Positions 39,997 through 50,603 of a DNA stretch of 64,000 bases are shown one piece after another. The DNA is from Polynucleobacter sp. MWH-Svant-W18 (GTDB lineage: Bacteria > Pseudomonadota > Gammaproteobacteria > Burkholderiales > Burkholderiaceae), in NCBI RefSeq assembly GCF_018687495.1, contig NZ_CP061293.1:186001-250000 (forward strand), given 5' to 3'. The translations under genes were made by a program, and so were the position numbers. Each line of letters begins with the position of its first letter. Position 1 is the first letter of the stretch. A model generated the notes under the pieces. It did no database searches. It worked only from the letters and a program-made list of their open reading frames with translations, and was not told where the DNA came from.

Positions 39997-40016
39997 GGTT
40001 TTAGAAGGTTAAGAAT

Positions 40017-41306
40017 ATGAGTGAAGCAGTGAATATCAATATTCAGGAAATGATGCAAGACATCGGTCAAAGAGCGCGCGTCGCATCGCGTGCGATGGCA
40101 CGTGCATCTGCTGAGCAAAAGAATCAAGCGCTATTGCATATTGCCAAGCTGGTTCGCCAAAAAGCGAGTGACATTCAAAAAGTCAATCAAATTGATGTCG
40201 AGCGCGCAAAGGCAAATGGCCAGGATGCAGCCTTTGTGGATCGCCTCACCATGACTCCTAAGACAATCGAAACAATGGCTTTGGGTCTTGAGCAAATTGT
40301 TTCCTTGGATGACCCTATTGGGAAGATATCTGCATTTCACAAGCAAGCATCTGGGATTGAAATCGCGCAAATGCGCGTTCCCCTGGGTGTCATTGGCATC
40401 ATCTATGAGTCACGCCCTAACGTCACCATTGATGCGGCTGCACTTTGTTTGAAGTCCGGCAATGCAGTCATATTGCGCGGGGGCTCTGAGGCCATTGACT
40501 CTAATACCTTGTTAGCACAAATTATTAAAGAAGGTTTGGCTGCAGCTCATCTTCCAAAAGATGCTGTGCAGGTAGTAAGTACTACCGATCGCAGTGCTGT
40601 TGGTGAGATGATTACGATGACGCAATATATTGATGTCATCGTCCCACGAGGCGGCAAGAGCCTAATTGCTCGATTAATGGCTGAAGCACGCGTACCCATG
40701 ATCAAGCATTTGGATGGTATCTGTCATACCTATATTGACGCAGATGCGGATGTCGCCATGGCTGTGAAGGTTTGTGACAACGCTAAAACGCAACGTTATG
40801 CACCATGCAATGCGATGGAGACTTTATTGGTGAATCAAGCCGTCGCTCAAAAAGTGTTACCAACACTGTGCAAGATCTATCAAGATAAAGGTGTGGAGCT
40901 TAGAGTAGATCCTTTGACTCGCAAAACGTTGGAAGAAAATGGTTTTAAAGATTTAGTAGATGCCAGCGAAGAGGATTGGCAGACCGAATATTTGGCCCCA
41001 ATTCTGTCAATTAAGACTGTGGCTGATATCAATGAAGCCATGGATCATATTGAGCGCTATGGTAGCAAGCATACGGATGCCATTATTACGAACAATAAAG
41101 CGCAGGCGGAACGTTTTTTGCGTGAAGTTGATAGCGCCAGCGTGATGGTAAATGCCAGCACGCGCTTTGCTGATGGCTTTGAATATGGTTTAGGCGCAGA
41201 AATTGGTATCTCAAACGATAAATTACATGCCCGCGGCCCAGTAGGTTTAGATGGTCTGACCTCCCTCAAATATATCGTCATGGGTCATGGCGAGATTCGG
41301 ACTTAA
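40017..41306 (+). CDS. proA: Gamma-glutamyl phosphate reductase
   Basis: Second step of proline synthesis. A 429-aa aldehyde-dehydrogenase-fold enzyme with [33 protein letters not shown], and catalytic Cys264 in [28 protein letters not shown] and the end MGHGEIRT are family-typical. proB is not in the window, as is usual for Burkholderiales where proB sits with obg. Confidence 0.97.
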   Translation: MSEAVNINIQEMMQDIGQRARVASRAMARASAEQKNQALLHIAKLVRQKASDIQKVNQIDVERAKANGQDAAFVDRLTMTPKTIETMALGLEQIVSLDDPIGKISAFHKQASGIEIAQMRVPLGVIGIIYESRPNVTIDAAALCLKSGNAVILRGGSEAIDSNTLLAQIIKEGLAAAHLPKDAVQVVSTTDRSAVGEMITMTQYIDVIVPRGGKSLIARLMAEARVPMIKHLDGICHTYIDADADVAMAVKVCDNAKTQRYAPCNAMETLLVNQAVAQKVLPTLCKIYQDKGVELRVDPLTRKTLEENGFKDLVDASEEDWQTEYLAPILSIKTVADINEAMDHIERYGSKHTDAIITNNKAQAERFLREVDSASVMVNASTRFADGFEYGLGAEIGISNDKLHARGPVGLDGLTSLKYIVMGHGEIRT

Positions 41307-41311
41307 TCAGT

Positions 41312-41737
41312 ATGAGTAATTCCTACCTTTGGGTGAAAACCTTTCATATTGTATTCATCACATCTTGGTTTGCTGGTTTGTTTTATTTGCCACGCATCTT
41401 TGTGAACTTGGCGGATGAGAAAAATACTGAAGCCTATGCGCGTCTTCTAGGTATGGCAGATCGCCTCTTTCGCTTTATGACGATCTTGGCTGTGCCAGCG
41501 GTTTTGCTGGGACTGACACTCTGGCTGTACTTTGGTATTGGTGCGGGGGATGCTTGGATGCATGCCAAGCTATTTTTTGTGCTGTTGGTGATTGGCTATC
41601 ACCATGCTTGCTTTAGCTTACTGAAAAAGTTTCGTGCCGGCGTGAATACGAAGTCAGGTATTTGGTATCGCTGGTTTAATGAAGTGCCAGTCATTCTGTT
41701 AGTTGTCATCGTTGCTCTCGTTCTATTTAAGCCCTAG
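41312..41737 (+). CDS. hemJ: HemJ-type protoporphyrinogen IX oxidase (UPF0093)
   Basis: A 141-aa membrane protein with four hydrophobic helices. WVKTFHIVFITSWFAGLFYLPR near the N-terminus, WMHAKLFFVLLVIGYHHAC in the middle, and RWFNEVPVILLVVIVALVL at the end are the HemJ pattern, with conserved His and Arg. HemJ oxidises protoporphyrinogen IX in many proteobacteria lacking HemG/HemY. It fits with hemL 1.8 kb downstream, though the two are separated by other genes. Confidence 0.88.
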   Translation: MSNSYLWVKTFHIVFITSWFAGLFYLPRIFVNLADEKNTEAYARLLGMADRLFRFMTILAVPAVLLGLTLWLYFGIGAGDAWMHAKLFFVLLVIGYHHACFSLLKKFRAGVNTKSGIWYRWFNEVPVILLVVIVALVLFKP

Positions 41738-41782
41738 ATCGACGGTTTGAATTTCCCCATCTTTTTCTAGACTGTTAGTCCC

Positions 41783-43237
41783 ATGAGATTTTTTGTTGTT
41801 TGTCCAGGTGGTTTAGAAGTACCGCTTGCTCAGGAGCTTGCAGAAATTGCACAACGTCCTGATTCCAAGGCCTTAGGCGCTTGGGTAATAGACCCAACCC
41901 CAACAAGCCCGACCGGCGGGATTGGTCTTGCAGCGCCGATTTCTGCTGCGATGGCCTTAAATCTCCATTCCAGAATCGCCAGTCGCGTTTTATTGCAAAT
42001 GGCACAAGCACCTTATCGGCAAGAAGAAGACCTGTATAAATTGGCGAGTGGCTTGGCGTGGGAGGATTGGTTCACTTCGCGGCAAACCTTACGTGTGGAT
42101 GTCACAGCCCATCGCTCACCACTTAAGAGTCTGAACTTTGCAACACTTAAAATTAAAGATGCCATCGTCGATCGCTTACGTGATGTGACGGGAGATCGCC
42201 CTAGCATTGATACTGCCTTTCCGGATGTACGTGTGCAAGCCCATCTCACTGCAACCCAAATTACGATTTATTTAGACACCTCTGGTGAAGCATTATTTAA
42301 ACGTGGGTGGCGCGATGAAAAAGGCGATGCCCCCCTCAAAGAAAATTTGGCTGCCGGCATATTGTCGATTACTGGCTGGAAGCCTGGACAATCGTTATTT
42401 GATCCTATGTGTGGCAGTGGAACCTTTTTGATTGAAGCTGCTCAGATTGCTTTGGCTATACCTTCGGGAGCCATTCGAGCAGGGATATATGGCGATGATG
42501 CTAAGCCTAGCAAATTGGCTTACCGCCCACTGGTCACATCGGCTCATGGTTTTGGATTTCAGAGGCTCAAGCCCTTTCAAGAAGCTGCTGAGCAAAAGCG
42601 TTGGACTAATCTGAAGGATGCTGCACTTGAGCAGATATTAGAAAAGCGTAAGCAATACCCCAATACTGATGCATTGAAAATTAGTGGTGGTGACATCAAT
42701 GAAAAATTGGTTTCCATGTTCAGGGGCAATTGGCAAAGAGCGCAATTACCAGATCAACCGATTGTTCGTCAGGTTGATGCCTTAGCCAGTAAACCTCCGG
42801 CCAATGCTCATGATGGTGTGATGTTATTAAATCCACCCTATGGTGAGCGTCTTGTCATTAAAGGTGGTAGAGGCATAAAGGGTGATGATCGTGACTCTAG
42901 AGATATCGAGGATGATGTTGAGCCTGAGAATCGCTTTGAAATGAATTTAGAAACAGGTCGTCAGAGTGCCAAGCGTTCTAGTCGAGAGTCCTTAAAGAAA
43001 CTCCAAGCTCAGGAAGAGCAAGATCCGAAGTTTGTGGAATTCTTACGCCAATTTGGCCAGCATCTCAAAGATAGCTTTGGGGGCTGGAATGTGTTTGTAT
43101 TGACTGCAGATATGGCTTTACCAGGACAGTTGCGGATCAAAGAGTCTAAGCGAACCCCTTTGTTTAACGGCCCCTTAGAGTGTCGGCTATTTAAATTTGA
43201 AATGCATGCCAAGCGTCCTTCTTCTGATGAGGACTAA
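41783..43237 (+). CDS. THUMP-domain 23S rRNA guanine-N2 methyltransferase (RlmL/YpsC-like)
   Basis: A 484-aa RNA methyltransferase. The N-terminal THUMP domain (about 50-165) binds RNA, and the Rossmann methyltransferase has DPMCGSGTFLIEAAQIAL (SAM site) and LLNPPYGERL (catalytic N-P-P-Y). It lacks the second methyltransferase module (RlmK) of E. coli RlmL, so it corresponds to the single-domain YpsC-type. A charged insertion (KGDDRDSRDIEDDVEPE) follows the NPPY motif. The target site is inferred from family. Confidence 0.85.
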   Translation: MRFFVVCPGGLEVPLAQELAEIAQRPDSKALGAWVIDPTPTSPTGGIGLAAPISAAMALNLHSRIASRVLLQMAQAPYRQEEDLYKLASGLAWEDWFTSRQTLRVDVTAHRSPLKSLNFATLKIKDAIVDRLRDVTGDRPSIDTAFPDVRVQAHLTATQITIYLDTSGEALFKRGWRDEKGDAPLKENLAAGILSITGWKPGQSLFDPMCGSGTFLIEAAQIALAIPSGAIRAGIYGDDAKPSKLAYRPLVTSAHGFGFQRLKPFQEAAEQKRWTNLKDAALEQILEKRKQYPNTDALKISGGDINEKLVSMFRGNWQRAQLPDQPIVRQVDALASKPPANAHDGVMLLNPPYGERLVIKGGRGIKGDDRDSRDIEDDVEPENRFEMNLETGRQSAKRSSRESLKKLQAQEEQDPKFVEFLRQFGQHLKDSFGGWNVFVLTADMALPGQLRIKESKRTPLFNGPLECRLFKFEMHAKRPSSDED

Positions 43238-43290
43238 ACCCCTAAAATGAGATGAAGTAATCTTTCAAAAGAATCGAGCGGAGAGTAAAG

Positions 43291-43461
43291 ATGGAATTTA
43301 AAACGTATATGTGCCTGATCTGTGGCTGGGTCTACGATGAGGCGGCAGGTTTGCCAGATGAAGGAATTGCACCAGGCACCCTCTGGAAAGATGTTCCGAT
43401 GAATTGGACCTGTCCAGAGTGCGGAGCTCGTAAAGAAGATTTTGAAATGATGGCGATTTAG
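43291..43461 (+). CDS. Rubredoxin
   Basis: A 56-aa electron carrier with one iron bound by four cysteines, in MCLICGWVYDEAAG and WTCPECGARKEDF. GGAGAG lies 7 bases before the ATG. Rubredoxins pass electrons to oxygen-stress or alkane enzymes; the partner is not indicated here. It sits directly ahead of hemL (28 bp to the preferred hemL start). Confidence 0.95.
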   Translation: MEFKTYMCLICGWVYDEAAGLPDEGIAPGTLWKDVPMNWTCPECGARKEDFEMMAI

Positions 43462-43488
43462 TTCGGAATGCATGGCGAGGAATTCACA

Positions 43489-44790
43489 GTGGCAACAGTA
43501 GATCAAAATGAAGCCTTATTTGCGCGCGCACAAAAGACGATTCCTGGTGGGGTGAACTCACCAGTACGAGCCTTTCGTCAAGTGGGCGGTACACCGCGTT
43601 TTGTGACTAAAGCCAAAGGCCCTTACTTTTGGGATGCAGAAAATAAGCGTTACATCGATTTGATTATGTCTTGGGGTCCGATGATTGTCGGCCATGCAAA
43701 CCCAGAGGTAGTTGAGGCGGTACAAAAAGCAGCTGAAACCAGTTTTAGTTATGGCGCTCCAACGGAGGGCGAAATTGAGTTGGCAGAACGTATCTGCGCA
43801 TTAATGCCCAGTGTTGAGCAAGTGCGAATGGTCTCGAGCGGTACGGAGGCGACTATGAGTGCCTTACGCTTAGCACGAGGTTATACGGGTCGCGATCTGA
43901 TTATTAAGTTTGAAGGTTGCTATCACGGACATGCAGATAGTCTTTTGGTGAAGGCAGGCTCTGGCTTGTTAACCTTTGCAGATTCTACTCAGAACGCACC
44001 ATCTTCTGGTGGTGTCCCACAAGATTTAGTGAAACACACTTTAGTGTTGCCATACAACGATATAGCAGCGATTGAAGAGGTATTCAAAAAGCAGGGCGAT
44101 CAAATTGCAGCAGTGATCATCGAGCCAATTGCTGGCAATATGAATTTGATTCAGCCCTCAGCGGAATTTTTATCCGCAATTCGTAGTCTCACCAGTAAGC
44201 ATGGCAGTGTGTTGATCTACGATGAAGTGATGACGGGGTTCAGAGTAGCTTTAGGCGGTGCTCAGTCTTTGCAGGGAATCACCCCAGATCTCACTTGTCT
44301 GGGTAAGGTGATGGGTGGCGGTATGCCGATGGCAGCATTTGGCGGCATAAAAGAGATCATGTCTAAGTTAGCCCCCTTGGGCAATGTTTATCAGGCTGGA
44401 ACTCTGTCTGGAAATCCTGTGGCGGTTGCAGCTGGATTGAAAACGCTGGAGATTATTTCTCGAGAAGGATTCTTTGAGTGTTTAACAGGTCAAACGCAAA
44501 AGTTGATGGCTGGATTAAAGCAGGCAGCAGATGCAGCAAACATTCCATTTGCGGTAGATAGTGTTGGCGGTATGTTCGGCTTCTATTTTTCTAAAGAAGT
44601 GCCCACCTCTTATGAGGCAGTAACAAAAAGTGATATTGAGGCCTTTAAAAAATTCTTCCATCTGATGTTAGATCAAGGCGTCTACCTTGCGCCCTCAGCC
44701 TATGAGGCTGGTTTCACATCGATTGCGCATGACAACGAAGTGGTGGATGCTATCGTTGCTGCTGCTCAGAACGCATTTAAAAAACTCTGA
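43489..44790 (+). CDS. hemL: Glutamate-1-semialdehyde 2,1-aminomutase
   Basis: Forms 5-aminolevulinate, the first committed haem precursor in the C5 pathway. The GTG at 43489 has GAGGAA at ideal spacing and gives the usual start ([11 protein letters not shown], 433 aa); an in-frame ATG at 43468 is the alternative. [38 protein letters not shown], and the PLP lysine near 273 in [11 protein letters not shown] are present. Converges on apaH with a 31-bp gap. Confidence 0.97.
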   Translation: MATVDQNEALFARAQKTIPGGVNSPVRAFRQVGGTPRFVTKAKGPYFWDAENKRYIDLIMSWGPMIVGHANPEVVEAVQKAAETSFSYGAPTEGEIELAERICALMPSVEQVRMVSSGTEATMSALRLARGYTGRDLIIKFEGCYHGHADSLLVKAGSGLLTFADSTQNAPSSGGVPQDLVKHTLVLPYNDIAAIEEVFKKQGDQIAAVIIEPIAGNMNLIQPSAEFLSAIRSLTSKHGSVLIYDEVMTGFRVALGGAQSLQGITPDLTCLGKVMGGGMPMAAFGGIKEIMSKLAPLGNVYQAGTLSGNPVAVAAGLKTLEIISREGFFECLTGQTQKLMAGLKQAADAANIPFAVDSVGGMFGFYFSKEVPTSYEAVTKSDIEAFKKFFHLMLDQGVYLAPSAYEAGFTSIAHDNEVVDAIVAAAQNAFKKL

Positions 44791-44821
44791 GCAAAATAGA
44801 TTTAGCAATACAACGCAGTTA

Positions 44822-45661
44822 CTACATTCTGAGTGGATGGTCATAGCCAGCCACCTGAATGATCTGCAATGCCTTAGAGTCTTTATTGGTATCTGACATT
44901 TCCATGGCGGTGAGCTTGCCGCCCCAGACGCACCCAGTATCAAGGCCAATCACATTGTGGCGTCGCAGTAGACCTAGTGTCGACCAATGCCCAAAATAGA
45001 TCAGGGTATTGGCAGTTTTTCGCTTAGGTGCTTTGAACCAAGGAAGGTAGCCACGAGGACCACTTTCTAAACCTTCTTTGCTGATAAATTCCATCTTACC
45101 GCCGGGCGTACAAAAGCGCATACGAGTAAGCGCATTGGTTATGACACGTAAGCGTTCGTAGCCCTTTAAGGAATTACTCCATTTGCTTGGCGTGTTGTCA
45201 TACATATTGGCCAAAAACTTCTGATAGGATTTATCGCGCAGAGCCTCTTCAACTTCATGAGCGCATTTAATCGTTTGTTGGAGATCCCACTGAGGTAATA
45301 CGCCTGCATGTACGGCTAGCACTTTGCCATTCGTCAGGGCCATAGGTCGATTGCGGACCCAGTTGATCAACTCTTTGCGATCAGGTGCTTTTAAGATTCG
45401 ATCAACGGTGTCTAAACCTTTAGTCTTGCGTATGCCTGCATCGATCGCTAGAAGATGAAGATCATGATTGCCTAAAATGCATTCAGCACGACCAGATTCT
45501 TGTAAAGATTTGAGCAGTCTAAGCGTTCCAAGAGAGTCTGGACCGCGGTTCACCAAGTCCCCCAAAAAGATCAACTTCGATTTCTTGGGAAGCTTCTTCA
45601 GGAGGTTTTTGAGTGAAGGTGCGCATCCTTGGATGTCACCAACTGCGTAAATCTTAGTCAT
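44822..45661 (-). CDS. apaH: Symmetrical bis(5'-nucleosyl)-tetraphosphatase
   Basis: Cleaves Ap4A to two ADP, and can act on Np4-capped RNA. The 279-aa metallophosphatase has the metal motifs GDIQGC (8-13), GDLVNRGPDS (35-44) and GNHDLH (about 64-69), with HAGVLPQWD and WSTLGL later. It stands alone between hemL and phrB. Confidence 0.96.
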   Translation of the reverse strand: MTKIYAVGDIQGCAPSLKNLLKKLPKKSKLIFLGDLVNRGPDSLGTLRLLKSLQESGRAECILGNHDLHLLAIDAGIRKTKGLDTVDRILKAPDRKELINWVRNRPMALTNGKVLAVHAGVLPQWDLQQTIKCAHEVEEALRDKSYQKFLANMYDNTPSKWSNSLKGYERLRVITNALTRMRFCTPGGKMEFISKEGLESGPRGYLPWFKAPKRKTANTLIYFGHWSTLGLLRRHNVIGLDTGCVWGGKLTAMEMSDTNKDSKALQIIQVAGYDHPLRM

Positions 45662-45701
45662 GCTGTATCTTAAAGCGGAATTGAATTTCTTTGAAGAATT
45701 G

Positions 45702-47174
45702 CTAGCTAATTTTTTTAACTACGCTGTAGCGTAGCAAAGTTTTTTGGCGAGCTTCGTCATGATCAACAATTGGCATTGGATAGTCCTTGCCGATGACAAG
45801 CCCAGCAGCTTCTAATTCTAGGTGACCAGCCTTCCAAGGAGCATGAATGGTTTTAGAAGAGAGCTTTTCTAGTTGTGGAAGGTAGCGGCGAATGAACTTG
45901 CCTTCAGGATCAAATTTTTCTGATTGGGTAATGGGGTTGAAGATGCGAAAGTAGGGTTGAGCATCACAGCCTGATGAGGATGCCCATTGCCAGCCGCCAT
46001 TATTGGATGAGAGCTCAAAGTCATTGAGATGCTCGGCAAAATAAGCTTCACCCCAGCGCCAGTCAACTCCGAGGTCTTTCGTTAAAAAACTGGCAACCAC
46101 CATCCGCAGGCGATTGTGCATATAACCGGTTTGATTGAGTTGACGCATGGCAGCATCCACCAGGGGATACCCCGTTTTTCCTTCGCACCAAGCGCTAAAT
46201 AATTTCTTAGCAGTAGCACCACTCTCCCAGACGATCTTTTCATAGTCTGGCTTAAAAGATTCACCCTGAGCAAGGCGAGGGTGATTGGCTAAAATCATGA
46301 AATAAAAATCTCGCCAAATCAGCTCACTCAACCAAATCGTTGCACCCATACTGCCAGCAAGCATGCGACGATGTGCTTCGCGAACTAGGCCCCTAATCGA
46401 GAGCATGCCAAAACGCAAATGGGTGGACAGATAACTCACACCTTTGATAGCAGGAAAGTCTCTGCCGATTTGGTATTGATCAATTCGAGAAAGAAAGTCT
46501 TCCAGAAAAGCCTGCCCACCCTCTGAGCCTGGTGGTAGATAGGCTTCAATCCCTGTGGCACAAAATCCCATGGACTCAAGGGAAGGAAGCCCCAAATCCA
46601 ATTTTTTAGGGATTGCTGCAAGTTGCCCTGACTTGGGAATGCATTCATGTGCTGCTAAATCTTTTTCTTGTAATGTTTTGAGCCAATTATTTTTATATGG
46701 CGTAAAGACTGAGAAGACGGTGTTCGAGTTTGTGAGAATTTCTTTTTTCTCAAAAATCACTTGGTCTTTAAATTGCTCAAAATCGATATTAAGATCGTTC
46801 AGAGTTGTCTTTATAGAATCATCTCTAGCAATAGCTGATGGCTCATAGTCTCGATTGGCAAATACTGCGTTGACTCCAAGTTCTTGAGCGATTTGAGGAA
46901 TGCACACGCCTGGCTTCCCAAAACGCACAATCAGGCCACCACCTTGCGCTCTTAGTTCTTGATCACTTTGTTCTAGGCCTTGCCAAATAAAGTCAACGCG
47001 ACGATCATGTTTTAAGCCTTTGGCATCGAACTCCCCCTGTAAAAGGGGTTTGAGGATGTCGGTATCAAAGATAAAGGTAAGCCAGACTTGCTTGGCCTCT
47101 TTGAGGGCGCTAGATAGCGCCGCATTGTCATAAAGACGCAGATCACGACGGAGCCAAACAAGAGCTTTTTGCAT
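45702..47174 (-). CDS. phrB: Deoxyribodipyrimidine photolyase
   Basis: Light-driven repair of cyclobutane pyrimidine dimers. The 490-aa protein has an N-terminal antenna domain (WLRRDLRLYDNAAL) and a C-terminal FAD domain with LSTHLRFGMLSIR, ELIWRDFYFMIL, TGYPLVDAAMRQL, MHNRLRMVVASFL and WQWASSSGCDAQPYFRIFNP. The last blocks match class I CPD photolyases rather than cryptochromes. Diverges from the YdcF-like gene (67 bp). Useful for a sunlit water bacterium. Confidence 0.95.
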   Translation of the reverse strand: MQKALVWLRRDLRLYDNAALSSALKEAKQVWLTFIFDTDILKPLLQGEFDAKGLKHDRRVDFIWQGLEQSDQELRAQGGGLIVRFGKPGVCIPQIAQELGVNAVFANRDYEPSAIARDDSIKTTLNDLNIDFEQFKDQVIFEKKEILTNSNTVFSVFTPYKNNWLKTLQEKDLAAHECIPKSGQLAAIPKKLDLGLPSLESMGFCATGIEAYLPPGSEGGQAFLEDFLSRIDQYQIGRDFPAIKGVSYLSTHLRFGMLSIRGLVREAHRRMLAGSMGATIWLSELIWRDFYFMILANHPRLAQGESFKPDYEKIVWESGATAKKLFSAWCEGKTGYPLVDAAMRQLNQTGYMHNRLRMVVASFLTKDLGVDWRWGEAYFAEHLNDFELSSNNGGWQWASSSGCDAQPYFRIFNPITQSEKFDPEGKFIRRYLPQLEKLSSKTIHAPWKAGHLELEAAGLVIGKDYPMPIVDHDEARQKTLLRYSVVKKIS

Positions 47175-47241
47175 AGCCTCTATATTAGGGCTAATTTCGA
47201 GGCAGTGCAGGCCCTAACTACGGGTAAGATCGGTACTCATA

Positions 47242-48051
47242 ATGGATACGATCTTCTTTACTCTCTCGAAAGTGGTGCAATTTTGCATAGAGCCGCTGAA
47301 TTGGGTTCTCGCCTTTGTCGTCCTTAGCCTTCTATTTTTATCTCTACGAAAACCAGAGCTTTGTAGGCGATTCCTAGTATTAGCACTCATCGATCTTCTG
47401 GTGATTGCTTGGTTGCCTACCTCAGAGTTCTTGTTGAGAACGCTTGAGGATGCGTATCCCAAAACTAATATCAATCAGATAGCTGAGGGCGATATTGGGG
47501 GAATCATTATTTTGGGCGGTGCAATTGAAGGCGGTGAAATTGCTGTAGATCGAGGTGAGATATCGATTTACTCTTCTGCGGAGAGAGTGACCAAGGCATT
47601 TGAGTTAATCCGAAAATTTCCGAATGTTCCGTATATTTTTAGTGGCTACTCTGGAAGACTTTCTCCAAAAGGCCTCTCCGAAGCCGATGCTTTTAAGAAA
47701 TTGACCCAAGAACAGGGCTTAGATGAGCATATGGCCCATTATGAGAACCAATCTCGTAATACCTATGAAAACATGCTCTACATGAAGCCAATGATTCAAG
47801 AGTTGGGGGCAAAAAATGCAGCAGGAGACTCCAAGCCTTGGCTACTCATTACTTCTGCCAGCCACATGTATCGATCTGTAAAAATTGCTCAGAAGCAAGG
47901 AATTGAGGTAATTCCGATATTGGTTGATTATCAGACCGCAAATCACCTTAGATGGACTTCATTTGACCTAGAGGAGGGTGTTCAGAATTGGAATAAATTG
48001 GTCCATGAAGTGGTGGGGATTGTTGCCTATTGGCTTACTGGAAAAATCTAG
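47242..48051 (+). CDS. YdcF/ElyC-like DUF218 membrane protein
   Basis: A 269-aa inner-membrane protein with two N-terminal hydrophobic segments (about 15-32 and 45-65) and a periplasmic DUF218 domain (GGIIILGGAIEGG, FSGYSGRLSPKGLSEAD, ENQSRNTYENM, ITSASHMYRSVKIA). Relatives (ElyC, SanA) affect cell-envelope and lipid-carrier metabolism; the exact reaction is not established. yqgE follows after 22 bp. Confidence 0.87.
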   Translation: MDTIFFTLSKVVQFCIEPLNWVLAFVVLSLLFLSLRKPELCRRFLVLALIDLLVIAWLPTSEFLLRTLEDAYPKTNINQIAEGDIGGIIILGGAIEGGEIAVDRGEISIYSSAERVTKAFELIRKFPNVPYIFSGYSGRLSPKGLSEADAFKKLTQEQGLDEHMAHYENQSRNTYENMLYMKPMIQELGAKNAAGDSKPWLLITSASHMYRSVKIAQKQGIEVIPILVDYQTANHLRWTSFDLEEGVQNWNKLVHEVVGIVAYWLTGKI

Positions 48052-48073
48052 AGTATCTGTAAAATAGACCCAT

Positions 48074-48718
48074 ATGACTTCGGCCAAAAAAGCACCCCTT
48101 GCTTCAGATCTAGGATCTTCGCCAGAGTCTTCAATTTCTTTTTCTGCTGACCATCTAGCGAATCAATTCTTGATTGCGATGCCCGGAATGGTTGACCCTA
48201 ATTTTGCAGGCACAGTCATCTATCTTTTTGAACATACTGAACGAGGTGCAATGGGTCTCGTGGTGAATAGACCTACTGAACTGGATCTTGGAACCTTGTT
48301 TGACAAGATAGAGCTCAAATTAGAAATTGCCCCATTATTTGATCAGCCAGTCTATTTTGGTGGTCCAGTACAGGTTGAGCGTGGCTTCGTCTTGCATGAA
48401 TCCAATCCCAATCCGTCCTATAGCTCTTCGCTCATTATTCCTGGCGGTTTAACCATGACTACGTCTAAGGATGTACTTGAGGCTGTAGCCTCAGGAAACG
48501 GACCCCGTAAGTTCTTAATGACTTTAGGTTACGCTGGATGGAGTGCTGGGCAGCTTGAAGAGGAAATTACTCTGAATGGCTGGATCAATGTACCTCTCTC
48601 TCAACACCAGATGGCAGACATTATTTTTGACACCCCCTACAGTCAGCGCTATGAGAAAGCGATGAGTCATTTGGGCTTTGATATCTCCCATCTCTCGGGC
48701 GAGGCGGGGCATGCCTAG
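48074..48718 (+). CDS. yqgE: YqgE/AlgH (UPF0301) family protein
   Basis: A 214-aa cytosolic protein with NQFLIAMPGMVDPNF, ERGAMGLVVNRP, VYFGGPVQVERGFVLH and RKFLMTLGYAGWSAGQLEEEI, the UPF0301 pattern. The molecular function is unknown despite the AlgH name. An N-terminal polar stretch of about 25 residues precedes the domain. Overlaps ruvX by 8 bp and forms the conserved yqgE-ruvX-pyrR-pyrB run. Confidence 0.94.
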   Translation: MTSAKKAPLASDLGSSPESSISFSADHLANQFLIAMPGMVDPNFAGTVIYLFEHTERGAMGLVVNRPTELDLGTLFDKIELKLEIAPLFDQPVYFGGPVQVERGFVLHESNPNPSYSSSLIIPGGLTMTTSKDVLEAVASGNGPRKFLMTLGYAGWSAGQLEEEITLNGWINVPLSQHQMADIIFDTPYSQRYEKAMSHLGFDISHLSGEAGHA

Positions 48719-49124
48719 TTCAAGTGCTGGACCAATAACGGTCGTGGCTTTTGATTACGGCACTCGTCGTGTAGGGGTGGCAGTGGGAAATACCGAACTA
48801 AAGGCAAGTCAGGCCTTAAAAACAATTGTTGCGGCTAATGCCGATGTCCTTTTTCAAGAAATTGAGAGTATTTTGAAGGAGTGGCAGCCAGGACAAATCG
48901 TGGTGGGTCTACCTACCCATCCTGATGGGGCTGAGCATGAGATGACTGCGAAAGCAAAGCGTTTTGGCAATCAGATCCATGGCCGTTTCAATTTGCCCGT
49001 AGCCTGGGTGGACGAGCGCTATACCTCAGCAGTTTTAGAGGGAGATTCCCAGATGTACGACAATCTAGATGCGCATTCTGCTGCGCTCATCTTGGACCAA
49101 TATTTTGCAGAACATCGGAAATAA
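48711..49124 (+). CDS. ruvX: Putative Holliday junction resolvase / pre-16S rRNA nuclease
   Basis: An RNase H-fold nuclease (YqgF family), shown in E. coli to mature the 5' end of 16S rRNA. Taken from ATG 48711 (137 aa), overlapping yqgE by 8 bp; a start at 48678 would overlap more with no clear gain. AFDYGTRRVGVAVGN, VVGLPTHPDG and DERYTSAV carry the acidic catalytic residues. pyrR starts 2 bp after the stop. Confidence 0.95.
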   Translation: MPSSSAGPITVVAFDYGTRRVGVAVGNTELKASQALKTIVAANADVLFQEIESILKEWQPGQIVVGLPTHPDGAEHEMTAKAKRFGNQIHGRFNLPVAWVDERYTSAVLEGDSQMYDNLDAHSAALILDQYFAEHRK

Positions 49125-49126
49125 GA

Positions 49127-49627
49127 ATGAATGCTGAATCTCTTTACCAGAAGCTGTTAGAAAACTTGCGCGTTAGATTGCAGTCCGATACTTTTGAGCT
49201 TGCTGGATTGGCAATGGGCGGAGCTTGGATTGCTGAGCGTTTAGCGCAAGATTTAAATTTGCCGCACTTTGGTGTGATTAATGTTGCCTTTCATCGGGAC
49301 GATTACGCAGAAAAGGGAATGACTGCTTTAAGAACGGCGAGCACACTTCCTACCCAGCTGCCTTTTGATGTAAATGGGGCAAAAGTGATTTTGATTGACG
49401 ATGTCTTGTTGACGGGTAGAACCGTCCGAGCGGCTCTGAATGAATTGTTTGATTTTGGTCGGCCAGATCAAGTGGAGTTGATGGTTTTGGCAGATCGCGG
49501 TAGACGTGAGCTACCAATCATGGCTAATTTTGTGGGAGCAGAAATTCAGGTTCCAGATCAACAGATTTTGGTCTTAGAAAAAGATACAGCTGGTAAGTTC
49601 AACTTTCAGCTCGAGGAGCGTGAATAA
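49127..49627 (+). CDS. pyrR: PyrR-type bifunctional pyrimidine regulator/uracil phosphoribosyltransferase
   Basis: A 166-aa type I phosphoribosyltransferase with the PRPP loop [18 protein letters not shown] (about 87-104) and an upstream hood segment. In Bacillus PyrR binds pyr mRNA leaders; in betaproteobacteria an RNA-binding role is not established, so enzymatic function is safer. I saw no PyrR-binding attenuator ahead of it. It shares one base with the pyrB start (TAATG). Confidence 0.92.
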   Translation: MNAESLYQKLLENLRVRLQSDTFELAGLAMGGAWIAERLAQDLNLPHFGVINVAFHRDDYAEKGMTALRTASTLPTQLPFDVNGAKVILIDDVLLTGRTVRAALNELFDFGRPDQVELMVLADRGRRELPIMANFVGAEIQVPDQQILVLEKDTAGKFNFQLEERE

Positions 49628-50583
49628 TGAATTCAGTAAATCAATTTAATTCTGCTGGTGAGTTAACGCATCTCCTGACATTAGAGGGTCTCCCAAAAGA
49701 GCAAATTCTGCATATTCTAGATACTGCAAAACAGTTTGTCAGCGTGACAGATCCAGCTCGTGAGGTTAAAAAAGTTCCCTTATTGCGTGGCAAAAACGTA
49801 TTTAATCTCTTTTTTGAGAACTCTACTCGCACTCGCACTACATTTGAGATTGCTGCAAAACGTTTATCTGCGGATGTCATTAATCTGGATATCTCCACCT
49901 CATCTACCGCTAAAGGTGAAAGTCTTTTAGATACGATCGATAATTTGGTGGCAATGCAGGCAGATATTTTTGTAGTTCGCCACAGTGTTTCTAAGGCGCC
50001 AATTGAGATTGCTAAGCACGTACCTTCTCATATCCACGTAATTAATGCGGGCGATGGTAGTAATCAGCATCCCACCCAAGGTTTGTTGGATATGTATACG
50101 ATGCGCCACTTTAAGAAAAATTTCAATGGCTTAAAGGTCGCAATTGTTGGTGATATTGTGCATAGTCGCGTAGCTAAATCGAATATTCATGCGTTGACCA
50201 CACTAGGTTGTGAAGACATTCGCGTGATTGGCCCTGAGAGTTTGTTGCCGAGCGATTTAAATATGTTGGGAGTAAAAGTCTTTCATAGTATGGAAGAAGG
50301 ACTTAGAGATGTTGATGTGGTCATGACCTTGCGCATTCAAAAAGAGCGCATGGAAGCTGGTCAGGTGCCCGAGGGAGATGCATTTTTCAAGCAATATGGC
50401 CTTAACTCTGCTCGCCTAGCCTTAGCAAAGTCAGATGCGATCGTGATGCATCCAGGGCCAATGAATCGCGGAGTTGAAATTGACTCTGCAGTTGCTGACG
50501 GACCTCAGTCAGTAATCTTGAATCAAGTGACCTTCGGTATTGCTGTTCGCATGGCGGTCATGTCTATCGTAGCGGGCAACTAA
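49627..50583 (+). CDS. pyrB: Aspartate carbamoyltransferase catalytic subunit
   Basis: Joins carbamoyl phosphate and aspartate, first committed step of pyrimidine synthesis. The 318-aa protein contains the carbamoyl-phosphate motif [12 protein letters not shown] (about 62-73), [41 protein letters not shown] and [11 protein letters not shown]. pyrC, which often follows in Burkholderiales, is absent; the polysaccharide locus begins 20 bp later. Confidence 0.97.
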   Translation: MNSVNQFNSAGELTHLLTLEGLPKEQILHILDTAKQFVSVTDPAREVKKVPLLRGKNVFNLFFENSTRTRTTFEIAAKRLSADVINLDISTSSTAKGESLLDTIDNLVAMQADIFVVRHSVSKAPIEIAKHVPSHIHVINAGDGSNQHPTQGLLDMYTMRHFKKNFNGLKVAIVGDIVHSRVAKSNIHALTTLGCEDIRVIGPESLLPSDLNMLGVKVFHSMEEGLRDVDVVMTLRIQKERMEAGQVPEGDAFFKQYGLNSARLALAKSDAIVMHPGPMNRGVEIDSAVADGPQSVILNQVTFGIAVRMAVMSIVAGN

Positions 50584-50603
50584 GCTAAGTTATTACAGTT
50601 AGC